Below, in pieces: positions 26,590 through 37,739 of a stretch of DNA of 64,000 bases. The stretch is from Trochalopteron elliotii. Lineage: Eukaryota; Chordata; Aves; Passeriformes; Leiothrichidae. The position numbers were made by a program, and so were the translations under genes. Positions within the stretch are counted from its first letter, which is position 1; each line of letters begins with the position of its first letter. The notes under the pieces were generated by a model. The model was not told the DNA's origin. It saw nothing but the letters and a program-made list of their open reading frames with translations, and ran no database searches. The DNA is taken from contig JANPWX010000333.1 of assembly GCA_024734555.1 (NCBI GenBank), positions 124,001-188,000 on the forward strand, given 5' to 3'.

Positions 26590-28335
26590 TTATTACCCTG
26601 ATAAGCTTACTGATAAGGGAGATCCTGGTTCATGTTTCTAAGGGAACAGTCAGCTTATAAAATCCTTAGTCAAAATTTATTCCAGGGGACCTCAATATTC
26701 TCCAACACAACAATTATTTAGGACCTAATGCTATCTCACTGAGTTAGAAAGTTTTTCACAAGACTGTCTGATGGTCTCAGAAAGTCTTGCCATTAGGTTT
26801 TTAGTTCCAGAATCATTAATTCACTATTCTGTCTCTCAGTATGACACTGTTTGCACATCCATCTCTTAAAATGGTCTTTTAGTCTAAAATTGTGGTTCCA
26901 GCGTGGCTGAATACTGTTTATTGATGTGAAAGAAAAAAAATCTTATCCTGAAAGTATTAACATATATATTCAGGTATTGAAGAGGTGATTTGTCCTGCAG
27001 AGAGAATTATGATTTTTAAATAAGAGAAGGGCTGTGATGCAGGAGACTGTGAGGAGATTGCAATTTCAAAGGAGAAAGAGGGAAAAAATGAACTTTTCAC
27101 CTATTTTAGTAACCTTACTCACTTGATAGCGTGTAAATTATTGTAATTTATTCAGAAGAAATTTGTGTAAACAAAAGTATTTTTCTAGGTCCATTAAATT
27201 TATCAGAAAAAAAAAAGAATTTCTGTGAAGTTTCCTGAAGGTTTCTTTTTGTGGTGATTGAAACAAACCCCACGTCCTAAAGCCATTATTGTAGCAACAA
27301 GGATTTTCTGGCTGCATTACTTGTTCACAGATGGTTAGCCTTTGACATGGCAATGAGATTGTTCACTTCTGCAAGATGTTAGCACAGATCAATAAGGAAA
27401 CTGTCTTACAGAGGGAGCACCTGTTTGTCAACCCAGGCTGCCTTAAAGGTATTGCTGATATTACATTTTTGTTTGTTCAGTGGGAAGTCAGTAGTTTTTT
27501 CTGGCTGCAGGGTTAAATTCCTTCTTTGTTAGTGTGCAGTTTGATAGGAGAAGGCTCCCACTGGAACAGGAGGGAAACCCACATTTGCAGTGCTGGATAA
27601 CTTGGTAGGTTGGGCTTGAAAATCTCTTCCTTTTACTCCATTTAGGGCCTTGGCTATTGTGAGTGCTAGTTCAGTTTTCTGCCAAGCAAAAAAAGCATCA
27701 GGTTTTAAAAGAAATGTTTGGGATGGCTTTATCCAGCTTGTGGCTCACAGGAAACAGGGCCTCTGCCAATTTACCAGTGATAGTAAAATATGTATTACAA
27801 CACATGTCACAGAAGTACAAAGCTCATAATAAAAAGGATCAGAAAATTTTGAAGGCACGGGAAATAGAGTGTATCTAGAAAAAAAAGTGAACTAATATAC
27901 CTGGGGAAAAGAAGTATTTGAGCATTAATGCTGGAAAATTGCCAGCTACTACAATTGGGTATGGAAAAAATAGGAAAGTGATGGCATTTTCTCCAACAGC
28001 AGGAGGTAATAGTGTCTTTCCTTGTTGAGAACACTGCTGGGAAGCACAAAGCACCATTTCAATTAGATATGGCATTCCTCTTCCATCTCAGACTGTTGGC
28101 TGGATTTTCTATTACAGAGCATCTGCCTCTGTTTCTACATCTTGTTTTTTATTCCTTGTCCATTCCCACAGTGCTGACGTGCCCAGGCAGTAATAAATAC
28201 CAATGTATCTGGTAGTTTATACACTGGTGAGCAAATATTCTTGAAACTTTATTAACTTGTGCTGGTTGTCTCTGTCTTAGTTAATAGTACTGAAGAGCTG
28301 AGTAAAAATAAATGCTGGATTGGGAAAATAGGGCA

Positions 28336-28372
28336 GATTTTCTCTCTCAAATGGAGATAATAATACTCATCC
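28336..28372 (+). mobile_element. MIR/L2-like ancient fragment (3' end type)
   Basis: The run TCAAATGGAGATAATAATAC followed by TCATCC parallels the L2/MIR 3' stretch with its AAATGGGGATAATAATACCTACC core. About 18 of 20 bases fit in the best part. The flanking match is weak, so this would be a small remnant. Confidence 0.4.
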
Positions 28373-28957
28373 AATTTACAGTACAGAATTTCTATCCCTT
28401 TTAATAATAATGTAATTGTTATACAGTGGAATTTTAAAAACATCAGTGATGTCAATGGTGCTGACAAGAGCTGTGGACATCAGTGAGGTGATGGGGACAG
28501 GCTCATGAAGAAAGATGAAGAGAAGCAGGAAATGCACAGCTTGTCTAAGTGGTGATAATGATGATGGGGGATGTGGTGACCATCTGAAACATATCTGACA
28601 TCTGTAAATGTGGAACAGGGAATAGCTGTGTTCAGTTGGTCATAGCATCACAATTAGTGTTAATGAGGAAAACTGAGCAAAAGAAAACAGAACATTCTTC
28701 TTCTGTTCAGCCCAATGATAGATCCCATTAAACACTAGAATGGCACCTTCAAAGGATCCCCTGTTGCACCAGCAGAAGTCCAATTGCTTAAATAATGTGA
28801 AAATAAATTGAGCAAGATGCTCTCGAGTGTGTGGAGGGAAACATTTGGATACTGGGTAAGAACTGTGCAAGATGACCTCCTCTGCTTCTAATTAACAGCA
28901 CACCATTAAGGAGAGTGGGCAGAGCTGTCCTATTTCTAGTTTACAGGGTTTTCTCTA

Positions 28958-28971
28958 TTTTTTTTTTTTTT
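28958..28971 (+). repeat. T14 homopolymer
   Basis: A run of T between CTCTA and ATTTCTAATG. No associated element was seen. Confidence 0.9.
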
Positions 28972-30766
28972 ATTTCTAATGAAAGCCCAGTTTAAAGCCA
29001 ACATTATCCAAAACTCTCAAGACTGGAAATGCAGGCAGGGGCCAGAGCCCTGGGGTCATTTCTCTGGTGGGGTTTTCCTGGAGCTGGATCCTCATGAACC
29101 CCGTGGGATGGCACTTAAACCTGAGCTCTCTGAAGCAAAACTTCAGGGTTTCAGTGAAATGGGGTTTTTCCAACTAACTCAAAAGTGGACTGAGCTGGAC
29201 ATGAATCAGGACAAGTCTGAGAGCTGAGGGAAGAAGGAGCCTTTGGAGGCAGGGCTGGAATTAGTCCACAACCTGCAGCACATCAGAGGGGCTGCTGCTG
29301 CTTCTCAGGAAGCTGCAGGACATGCACAGGACACGTGCATGTATCTTTTTTCTTATTGCATAATTTCCCTGGAATAGATCTCTTGGATTATTTTGGAGCA
29401 AAAGTTGAATTTGTTTTAATATCTTAATGTAAAATGGTTTCTTTGTGACCATAAGAGACATAGCTCAAATAATTCCTTACTTCCTTCTTTGTCTGGACTT
29501 CAGCTTTTAAGACACTTTCCCCTATTTGGTGATGATGTGAATGTGGTGTAATTTATTGGCTGTAGTACTATATAGGAAACTGGGAATCACTTGCTAAAAG
29601 TAGTTGAGTAATGTGAATTATAACACACACTGAAACAGGGATTTTATCTTGAATTGAGATTTGTTGACATTGGCCAGTGAAATGTCCATGTTTTTAATCA
29701 AAAATATTTTACTTTTTAAAGAAATCTGTCTAAAAAGCAACATCTAATTGAAAAATTGGATTCCAAATTCTCTTAGATAGGGTTTGGATGAATACTGATC
29801 ATCACCAATGGTAAACAGGGGATAGAAAAATAAATGTGTTTTCTGCCTGGCCTCTTAGGTTCTGCTAACTGCAGAGCTCCCTGCATACAGCTACTGCTTC
29901 ACTAATAAAAAATAAATTAATATGAATTTCAAGCCAATGTTGTAATGTGTCACATGTTGCTTTCAAAGTAGGAAATTATTTGCTCACTAGACTTCCTGTA
30001 TTTCCACTTGAGTATGCAGCCCTTTTTATTCACATTATAAAGGAGCAGAGGGAACTGAATTGCACATGTATTCAAAGGAGCAGTACAAATCTGAACAGCA
30101 GCCAGGTGATCAATTATTAGGAGGCAGTACTGCATTGTGTTGTTCATCAGGAGATTCCAGAGAGAAGAGAAAGAAATTGTCAGAGAGAGAAACATTCAAT
30201 GCAGTTGGAAAAAAAGGTAAAGGGAGAGAGAGAGTGAGGAACCAGAATAAATCAGGGTTACAATTGTATGCAGAGAGCTGGAGCAGAAAGAGCAAATCAA
30301 GGTGGCAGGAAATAAAATATTGCTCATCAACAGGAATAGGGAGGAGAGAGACATCAAAACATGGAGACTAGTGCAGGAAAAAAGGAGCTCAGGATAGTGA
30401 CTATGTAAAAATGCAGGAGAAGAGAGGTTTGGTAAGTGATTAAAGTAATATGGAAAAAGAGAAAATCACTCAGACTTGCTTTGTTTGAGATGAATGTCAC
30501 CAGAACAAAACCAAAGGAGAAAATAAGAGGTGCCAAAAGTTATCATGAAATTAAATATCCACCATCCTCTCCCTTAAAATTTCAGTGAGGAGGAAGCAAC
30601 CACCCTCCCACTGAGGCTTCCCACACAAGTGGCTGCACGGATGAGTTAAACTTTGAGAATAATATGGTCTGAGTTCCACTGCATCCTCTGCTTCCCCCTC
30701 TTCCTCAGCCATAGTTTGGTCCTGAACAGAAGTAAAACAGCTCAATCATGCTTCAGTCTGGAGGGA

Positions 30767-30908
30767 ATAGATCATTTTGAGGGGGAATTTTTTAACTTGT
30801 TAATTCATAACCACAGTAGAGTAGCCTTAAAGTTAAAATAGATTATTTTGAGAGAAAATTCCTTGACTTGTTAATTCATAACTGAGGTATAGTAGTCTGA
30901 AAGTTTAA
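30767..30908 (+). repeat. 71-bp tandem duplication, diverged
   Basis: Unit 1 is 30767-30837 and unit 2 is 30838-30908. Both begin ATAGAT(C/T)ATTTTGAG and share the 15-base block ACTTGTTAATTCATA. I count about 15 differences over 71 positions (roughly 79 percent identity) and no indels. No further units are present on either side. It is an old simple duplication that is not coding in any obvious frame. Confidence 0.85.
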
Positions 30909-33705
30909 ATGCTGCTGCTCACATACCCAGTCCCTAACATTTACTGAAGTGCTTGACTGTGCTTGAAGCTAAATAAGGTTCAGAAATGAGTGTGCTATAA
31001 ATTCCTTAGGCTGGAGACTACCAGGTTCTTCTGCTATGGATAATGAATGCAGTGTAAAACACTTTCCATGCAAGAACAACTGATTGCTTCTGAGCCTTTG
31101 GTCCCCTCCTCTGTCCTTCTGCACCATTGTGCAGCCAGTTCCTGGCAAAGGAATCGTTTTCTGCTCAAATGCAGGGCCAGCTGCTGGCAGTCACAGCATG
31201 AATAATTCTAGAAATATATGGGGTGGGATAATGGGCACACTTGTCCACTGAAAAATGCCTGGGAAGTGATTGCTTGGCATTGCTCAGCTGCTGCAGAGGA
31301 CAGGATTTACTGCTGCTGCTCATCACACACAGCACCTCACAGTGACTTTTGCTTGCATGTGCTGTAACCTGCAGTCTTTGTTTTCCTTCTCATGGATTTT
31401 GTGGGACGTGACCAACCCCATAGATGAAAATGTTATTGCCATATGAAAAGTCAACTCATTTGTAAGAGATCCCATTCAAAACATCTCCACTTTGATCCCA
31501 CCTTGACACCTGAGTTTTATACATTGGCCAGATTTGTTTAGAACCATTCCTTCCTGTTATTTTATTTATTGCCATTGGTTGGAAGATTAATGCAGCCTCT
31601 GCACTGGTTATAATTCTCTCTATCAGTCTGTCTGTAGTATCTCTGCCATCCCAGCTCTTCATCACTGTGCATTCTTTATGGATCACATTACTTTCACCAC
31701 TCCTTATCTAACTACTTCATAAAAGCACCTCATACATTTATAAAGCATGACAAGAGCATTACCATAAACTATGCTACAGTGCTCAGTAAACACATCATAG
31801 GCTCTCCATAGGCTAATCACCTTAGTGGATAAAATTATCTGGGGATGAATTTATCTGCAACCATCATATCAAAAGATGAACTGTATAGAGAGATGTTGTT
31901 TTGCTTTTCCACAAGAATTTAAGATCCCTGAATCATTTTGTGATGACTCAAACCCTGGATTTGGAAGTTGGTCTTTGTGGAGCTGCTTTGTAACCGGTGG
32001 ATTATTTTACAAATATTTTTTTTAAATCCTAAAACTGTGACATTTCCATGTACCATACGAAAAATGCAAAGGGTGCATCATGAGCATAATAAGAAATTTT
32101 GAGCCTCTTTTAAGGTTGAAAGGAAAATTAATACAGTTTCCCAGTTAAGAGATGAAGGTATTCAATAAATGTATTAGGCAGTTTTAGAGATCTGATGCTT
32201 GGGGAAAGCCTGTTGGGCAAAAGTGAGACTCTGGCAGGACCAAGCTGTGCTTGCATAGTTGACATAGAATAATTTCTAAATCCTTTCTTAGTAACTACTC
32301 CTCATACACATTTCTATATTCATTTCTCATCAGCAGCCGTGACTGAATCACTTTTCTTATCAACTTAATTATTCCATCCCAAAAGAGAGTAGTCTTGTCT
32401 TTCTCTCACTGTGTGCTTTTCCTGAAACTTAACACTGATTCTTTGGATGTCTTTTGCTGGCAGCATTTAGAACAACATTTTGAGGTTCCAAGAACAATAT
32501 TCTGTGGATCACTCAAATTTTATTGTGAGGGTATTTTCAGGCCTAATTCCACTTTGGATTTTCACCATTCTCTGGCAAGAAACTAGAGATGTCAATATTG
32601 GAAATGTTTCTTTCTGTTCAGCAGCAGAAATGCGCATTTCTCCACAGCTTTGATACCTAGAAAATTTGTTCTGGGGAAGAATTGTGCAGCTGCAAAGCAA
32701 TGATCAGAATAGCACAGCAGGTCTTTTTAATCTCTAGTTTATACTGCTGCCTGCAGTTTAAGTTATAGGAGGAGCACTGCTTCAATGCAGGCATATTACA
32801 TCTATTTTGTCCAAACTCGTTTTTTTTTATCCTCTCTGACATATCAAATATTAAATTTTCCAAACCACCCAAGTGACTAAGAGCATGATTTTTTTTTAAA
32901 GGTACTTACAAGATTTTATGCTCAGCCTTACTGGCATACATCATTTAGACCAAGACATCCTATTTACAAGTGATATAGACCTCGAGGAGTGTCATATCTC
33001 ACTGAAAGTCAATGAAATTTAGAGTCATAATGCTTATTACTTTTTGATATGGAACTTCAGTTATTTCTCCAAAGTAACATTCTTCTCTTTCTGAATTAAG
33101 TCCTGCCTCTTCACACACATCTCTTAATGGCATTCCAGAGTTGTAAATCCCACCAAGACTTCTAATTTCTAACCTCCATTTCTCAAAGTTGCTGCAAGTT
33201 GGCCTTCCTTTGAAGTAAAAAAAATCTCATTAAAAGACTGAAGATCCCCACTAAGAGAACATTGGATTCTTGCCTGCCTCGTGAGTTACATGTCTGGGTT
33301 TTGTAGTTCATCAATAGAGGAGTGCTGATAGTCCTTATTACAATTCCCTTGCCACACTCCCCATGACAAAAAACCAATCAGTCCTGGGGGGAGTGGGTAT
33401 GGCCCTGGCAGGGACAGCCCCACACACAGGAGGTGGGATTTTCTCATAGAGTCTGTCATTTTGGGGGTATATTGTACAGAGGCATGCAAAATCCTGATTA
33501 GAACTACTCACAGTCCTGCTTAAATAAGAACTGGGAGCAGATTCCTCATCAGCATTCCTCTCCAGCCACCCTTGCCCTGTCGCCTCCCTCAGCCTTGCTG
33601 GTTCTTCCTCTGCCTTTGGAGCTGCAATGTGCCAGAGGCAGGAGCTGCTAGGAGGCTGCCTTGTTGTTCTGGAGACCATTTTCCCTTTGATTCATCTGTA
33701 AGAGA

Positions 33706-33729
33706 TTTTTTTTATTTTTTTTTTTTTTT
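33706..33729 (+). repeat. T-rich homopolymer with one A
   Basis: About 23 T with a single A interruption. It may be a decayed retroposon tail on the minus strand; no body was recognised. Confidence 0.9.
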
Positions 33730-35730
33730 AATATGCATAAGAATAAGATTGTGCGTAAATTTCTCGGGAGATCAATTTGCAAGGCTCTTTAGTAGAAAAA
33801 CCTATTCTCTGGTGTGTATATTGGTTTGATATGGAAATCCATAAGCCAGCCCAAGATCCAAGCACAGCTCACATGCTGGTGTGCTCTGGGTTTTCCTTGT
33901 GAATTCAAGAGTAGAATCCATACCATTTCTCCTTTACAGAAAATACATTTTTTTAATTTCTGGAAATAAACCAGTTCGTGAGGATCAGAATCTATTCTAT
34001 TCTGGGTGTAAGTATGAGAATCTGTAAATCTCTCCAATAAAAAGCCTCCTGTGGCTGATGGCAGATAGCATTACTGGAAAATTGTAAAAGACTACAAATC
34101 CTTGTGCCAATTAGGGCTTTGCATAGCCCTGCTTCCCCTACTATACTGAATGGGAAATAAAATACAAATGGAAAAAAAAAGAAGTTAATATTAAATTGAA
34201 ATATTAACATTCTGCTGAACAAAATATTTTAAAGGTATAATTTTCCTCTAGAAGTTCTTTTGTTATTCATTTTTTGCAGGAAAGTTTGATTTCAAAAAAA
34301 TGGCCTTTTCAGTCAAGATTACTCTTAAAACTTAAGAGCTTCTAAGAGAAATAACAAGAGATGCCTGTGAGAATGCACACTGCCCCTCTTAGCCTAGGAA
34401 TTCTCACCCCAGAATCTATCAGAACTTTGGCTGAGTGTGAAATGAATTTTCACAGGTAGCTGACCTGCTTTGTCCAGAAACTCTTCCCCAGACTCTGACC
34501 ACGGCCAGCACAAAGCAAGAAAATCTCGTTATTTGTCTTACTCAAAATGAGGGTGTTGTGCCATGACCCAGGAGCTTGGGCCTCAACCCACAGCATTGTT
34601 ACACTTCCAGGAGTGCTTTCTAAGTGACCTGGACATCAGAAAAAACTCAGTAGGGTTTTAAAGTTTAACACAAGGTGCATTTCCAAAGGAAAACAGATTT
34701 CACTGGCCATGGTCCTCTTGTTCTGGTCTTTTGTAGAGAAGCAGCAGTTTCTCTGAGGGGATACCCTGTGTCTCCAGAACCCTTTCACAGCAACAGCATT
34801 CGAGAAAATAATATCCCAGCCCAAAACTTAATGACCCACAGTGGGAGTCACTTATGTTGCTGCTGTTGCATAGAGTCTTCCCAAAATGAAAATAATAATA
34901 TAGGTCTTGCATAATGAACAATGAAATACTGAATATTAATGAAAATATAAATAGAAATTTAGGAAACAGACCACTGCAGTCTATTCTGATCCACTGGGCT
35001 AAAAAAATTCCACTCTATGTCAGGGGACTTGCAGAGCATGTGTGGAGCATTCTGAATTCCCATGGTTATGGTAATTCCACATATAAAGAATAGCTCATCA
35101 ATTTATTTGTATCAGTTATCATAATGAAAACTAATTAAGTAAGGAGTAATGCTGATGGGTTATACTTAAGTCAATTTTTTGATGGTGCCTTTGTGTTACA
35201 TCAGGTTTATAAGCCAAGTTCAGCTGTTTTGTGACTTCATTGAGGGCAGTTAACCTTGACCTTGTGAAAATGGGTGAAAACCCTAAGCCTTCTCTGATTG
35301 CTCTGAAAACGCATCCTGTAAGCTTGATCCTTTTCCTTATGGAGTAGATCCACAGCGTCAGTGGATTAAATGTAAAAGAAAAATTGGAGTGTAATTGCAC
35401 TGTGGTTGTGAGGAATCTTTTATTTGTTCATTTGTGAAGTGGCTCGTGGTGTAGCATGGGACTTTGTTTTTCCATCTGTTACATATTCCTGTCAGAAGCA
35501 GAAATGTTGCTTTGTGAGTTCCATAGTAGTGGCTTATTATTTCTTAAAGTAAAGTATAGTATTTTCCCCTGTGCACTGTGTAGTCTGTAGTTCTGGCACA
35601 TTAGCTGGCATAAACATTTTGATTAAAGCTTATGAATGTATTAATTACACCTGGGAAGTTTCCAAAGCTTATTCAAACTGAAAACTCGTTAAACTGCAGC
35701 CCCCAAACTTGAGTTCTTTATAGTAAATGT

Positions 35731-35747
35731 AAAAAAAAAAAAAAAAA
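35731..35747 (+). repeat. A17 homopolymer
   Basis: Seventeen uninterrupted A. No retroposon body, polyadenylation context or target duplication was recognised at this spot. Confidence 0.95.
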
Positions 35748-36228
35748 GGCTGTCACCAGGTTTTTTTCCTTTTCTCTTGGATGTATAAATACATGAGGTG
35801 GCGAGGGTGCAAATTTTTTTATCCATTAGTTTCTGGGAGTATTTTTTTTCAGGAAGTCTACAAATGTCTGAAGAATTTTTGTTGTTACATTGTTAAAAAT
35901 TTGCTTGGAGTCTATAGAACTTAAATTCTCTCTTAAATTTTCTCTGTTCTCCTAGGTCTAGCAGCAGCATCTGCATATACTTAAGCATTTTCAGCATAAC
36001 ATATGGGTCTATGACCTTAGCAGGAAGATAGCACTGGCACTTAGACTGGCTGCTTGAAGTGGTATAAATAAATAGAGCTACCACAAACCAGCTATTAGTC
36101 CTAATGAACTGTCTGGAAATGTTGATAAAATTGGTCCATATGATTTCTTTTGCTTGTAACCCCATGGTGAATTACCAGTGGTGTAACCGAGGCAGAATTT
36201 GGCACGATGTTGTTTGGGCACTGCTATA

Positions 36229-36242
36229 TTTTTTTTTTTTTT
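36229..36242 (+). repeat. T14 homopolymer
   Basis: A run of T between GCTATA and GCAAGC. No associated element was seen. Confidence 0.9.
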
Positions 36243-36754
36243 GCAAGCAGCACAACCAGGTTCTTACAACAACCTTCATCTGGATTAGGCTGTGAGGTGC
36301 ATCTGCAATGAGCTAGAAGCAAATGTAACAGAGGATCTGAATTCTAAAATCACTGGGTGTATGACCCTGAAAAAAAAGGCACATCTTACCTGTCAGCTGT
36401 CTGTGCCAGCCCCAAACAGCCCAAGAAGCCTCACCAAAGCTCTGCTCTGCTCATGCATTCATGCACACTTGCATTCATTATGATTGACCTGCCCTAGGAA
36501 GGTCCATTAAGTGGAACTCATTTCAAGCACAGATGGTCCTGAATAGCTTAATGTCTGTCTGGTGGCCAGAGTAAGTGAATTCTTGATGGCCTTAGACTTC
36601 TGATCACATACATGCAGCCAAGGAAGAAATGAAAACATGTTTATCATTTTGATAAACAACCTTTCTCATTGCTGCAGGATGCTCCATGTAACTCAGCAGA
36701 GTCAAATACTATTAAATTGTCATCACTGTCAAAGGGAGAACGTAGAAGTTTTGC

Positions 36755-36806
36755 TACCTGAGTCATAGTTAATGACTTGCACAATGTATAACACAAATCT
36801 GTACTG
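36755..36806 (+). mobile_element. MIR-like ancient fragment
   Basis: The segment GAGTCATAGTTAATGACTTGC, then ACAATGTATAACACAAATCTG, resembles the MIR core region with GTTAA(A/G)TGACTTGCCCAAGGTCA followed by ACACAGC. It is diverged and short, and is called from remembered family sequence. Confidence 0.4.
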
Positions 36807-37693
36807 CTGTTTGCCTTTTTTATGTTTGTTTACTGATAAGTTCAGGCTTGGCTGGAACGCAGAGGCAAGTTATAATTTTGAAGTACAAAATATGCTTTTA
36901 TTATTACCTCCTAGCTAGAGGTATAAAAAACAAAGATGACTAGAAGATGGTTTTCTGGCTTCTGTCAGGCATGCACTCAGATCTTATAGGTGATTAGATA
37001 TTTTAAATCACAGCCTCCCACAGCAGACTCATACTCATGATAAAATATTTCCCTCTGTGGTGTGTAAACTCAGGGTGGCTTTATAACAGAGACAAAAACA
37101 AGCGTGATTTCAGGACTTTAGTGCCCTCCAATTAGAACCAAACAATTTTCAGGGGCAGCAAACAGTTGTCCTGGTTTTACAGCAAGAATGATCTATTATT
37201 TCTGCACTTTTCTATTAGAAGTCTGTGCAGAACATGGATTTCTGGAAGGCTGGGGAATATGAGCAGAGTGGCAATGACACAGATATTTGCCATCTTCAGC
37301 AGTCCAGGATCTTCCCTGGCAGGCAGTTCTGTCCCTCTTGCTTTGGTCACGTTTCCTTCATGCAAAGCTGGGGGCCTCCTGTGAGCTGAGTGCTCAGAAA
37401 GGATCAGCTGTTCTCACTATCAGGTCCTGCTAATGTTTGCTGTGAAGAAGACCTAAAGTCATGGCAGGACATTTTCATTCATCCCTGAACCTTCTTGAAG
37501 GAAGATCAATGCTCTTCCTGATCTGCAAGTTCCAATTCCATTTATAATCTTCTGATTTTCTTGGGGCAGGAGGGAATTACTAGAAACAAAATGCCAGGTG
37601 GACAAAACAGGCACTTCATGAAATGCAACTGTCAACATAACATTCAGGAGATGCTTGCTTTGAGGATTTTTAGGCCCCTTTCCTTTCTTTTTA

Positions 37694-37739
37694 AAATCAA
37701 TGGCAAATCCCCTATCAACTTGAATGAGTTGGATGAGGC
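37694..37739 (+). repeat. Copy of an ancient dyad motif (TCAATGGCAAA...CTTGAATGAG)
   Basis: It reads ATCAATGGCAAATCCCCTAT, then CAACTTGAATGAGTTGGATGA. It belongs with 42783-42825, 43088-43116, 45906-45980 and 50797-50828. They share a degenerate pattern of GTCAATGGCAAA-CTCCCATTGACTTCAATG-AGCAGGAT, which I remember as frequent in reptile and bird DNA. Its repeat family name is not known to me. Confidence 0.5.

Larger units (their letters stand above)
26341..26620. repeat. AAT/ATT foldback (hairpin) locus
   Basis: The left arm 26352-26395 is an (AAT)n run followed by a 22-nt unique core (26374-26395). The right arm 26501-26544 carries the reverse complement of that core (26501-26522, one mismatch) followed by (ATT)n. 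The spacer is 105 bp of A/T-only or nearly A/T-only repeats. After the nested (ACT)n tract, a third partial copy of the core occurs in direct orientation (26591-26607, 15 of 17 bases matching the left core). A single strand would fold into a stem of about 44 bp. The unique core shows that this is a true inverted duplication and not just two complementary microsatellites. Confidence 0.93.
26621..30766. other. Non-coding DNA, no gene seen
   Basis: Ordinary AT-rich DNA. A purine-rich stretch (GA-type) occurs at 30160-30240. No coding or RNA gene is recognised. Confidence 0.6.
30909..37693. other. Non-coding DNA, no gene seen
   Basis: GC-richer but CpG-poor patches at 31080-31340 and 33540-33670 are neither CpG islands nor recognised exons. 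A pyrimidine tract and acceptor-like AG at 35930-35955 has no matching donor nearby. Confidence 0.6.

Noticed and set aside
35731..35747. A17 run as the tail of a processed pseudogene
   Set aside because: No polyadenylation signal at the right distance upstream, no coding remnant and no flanking duplication.
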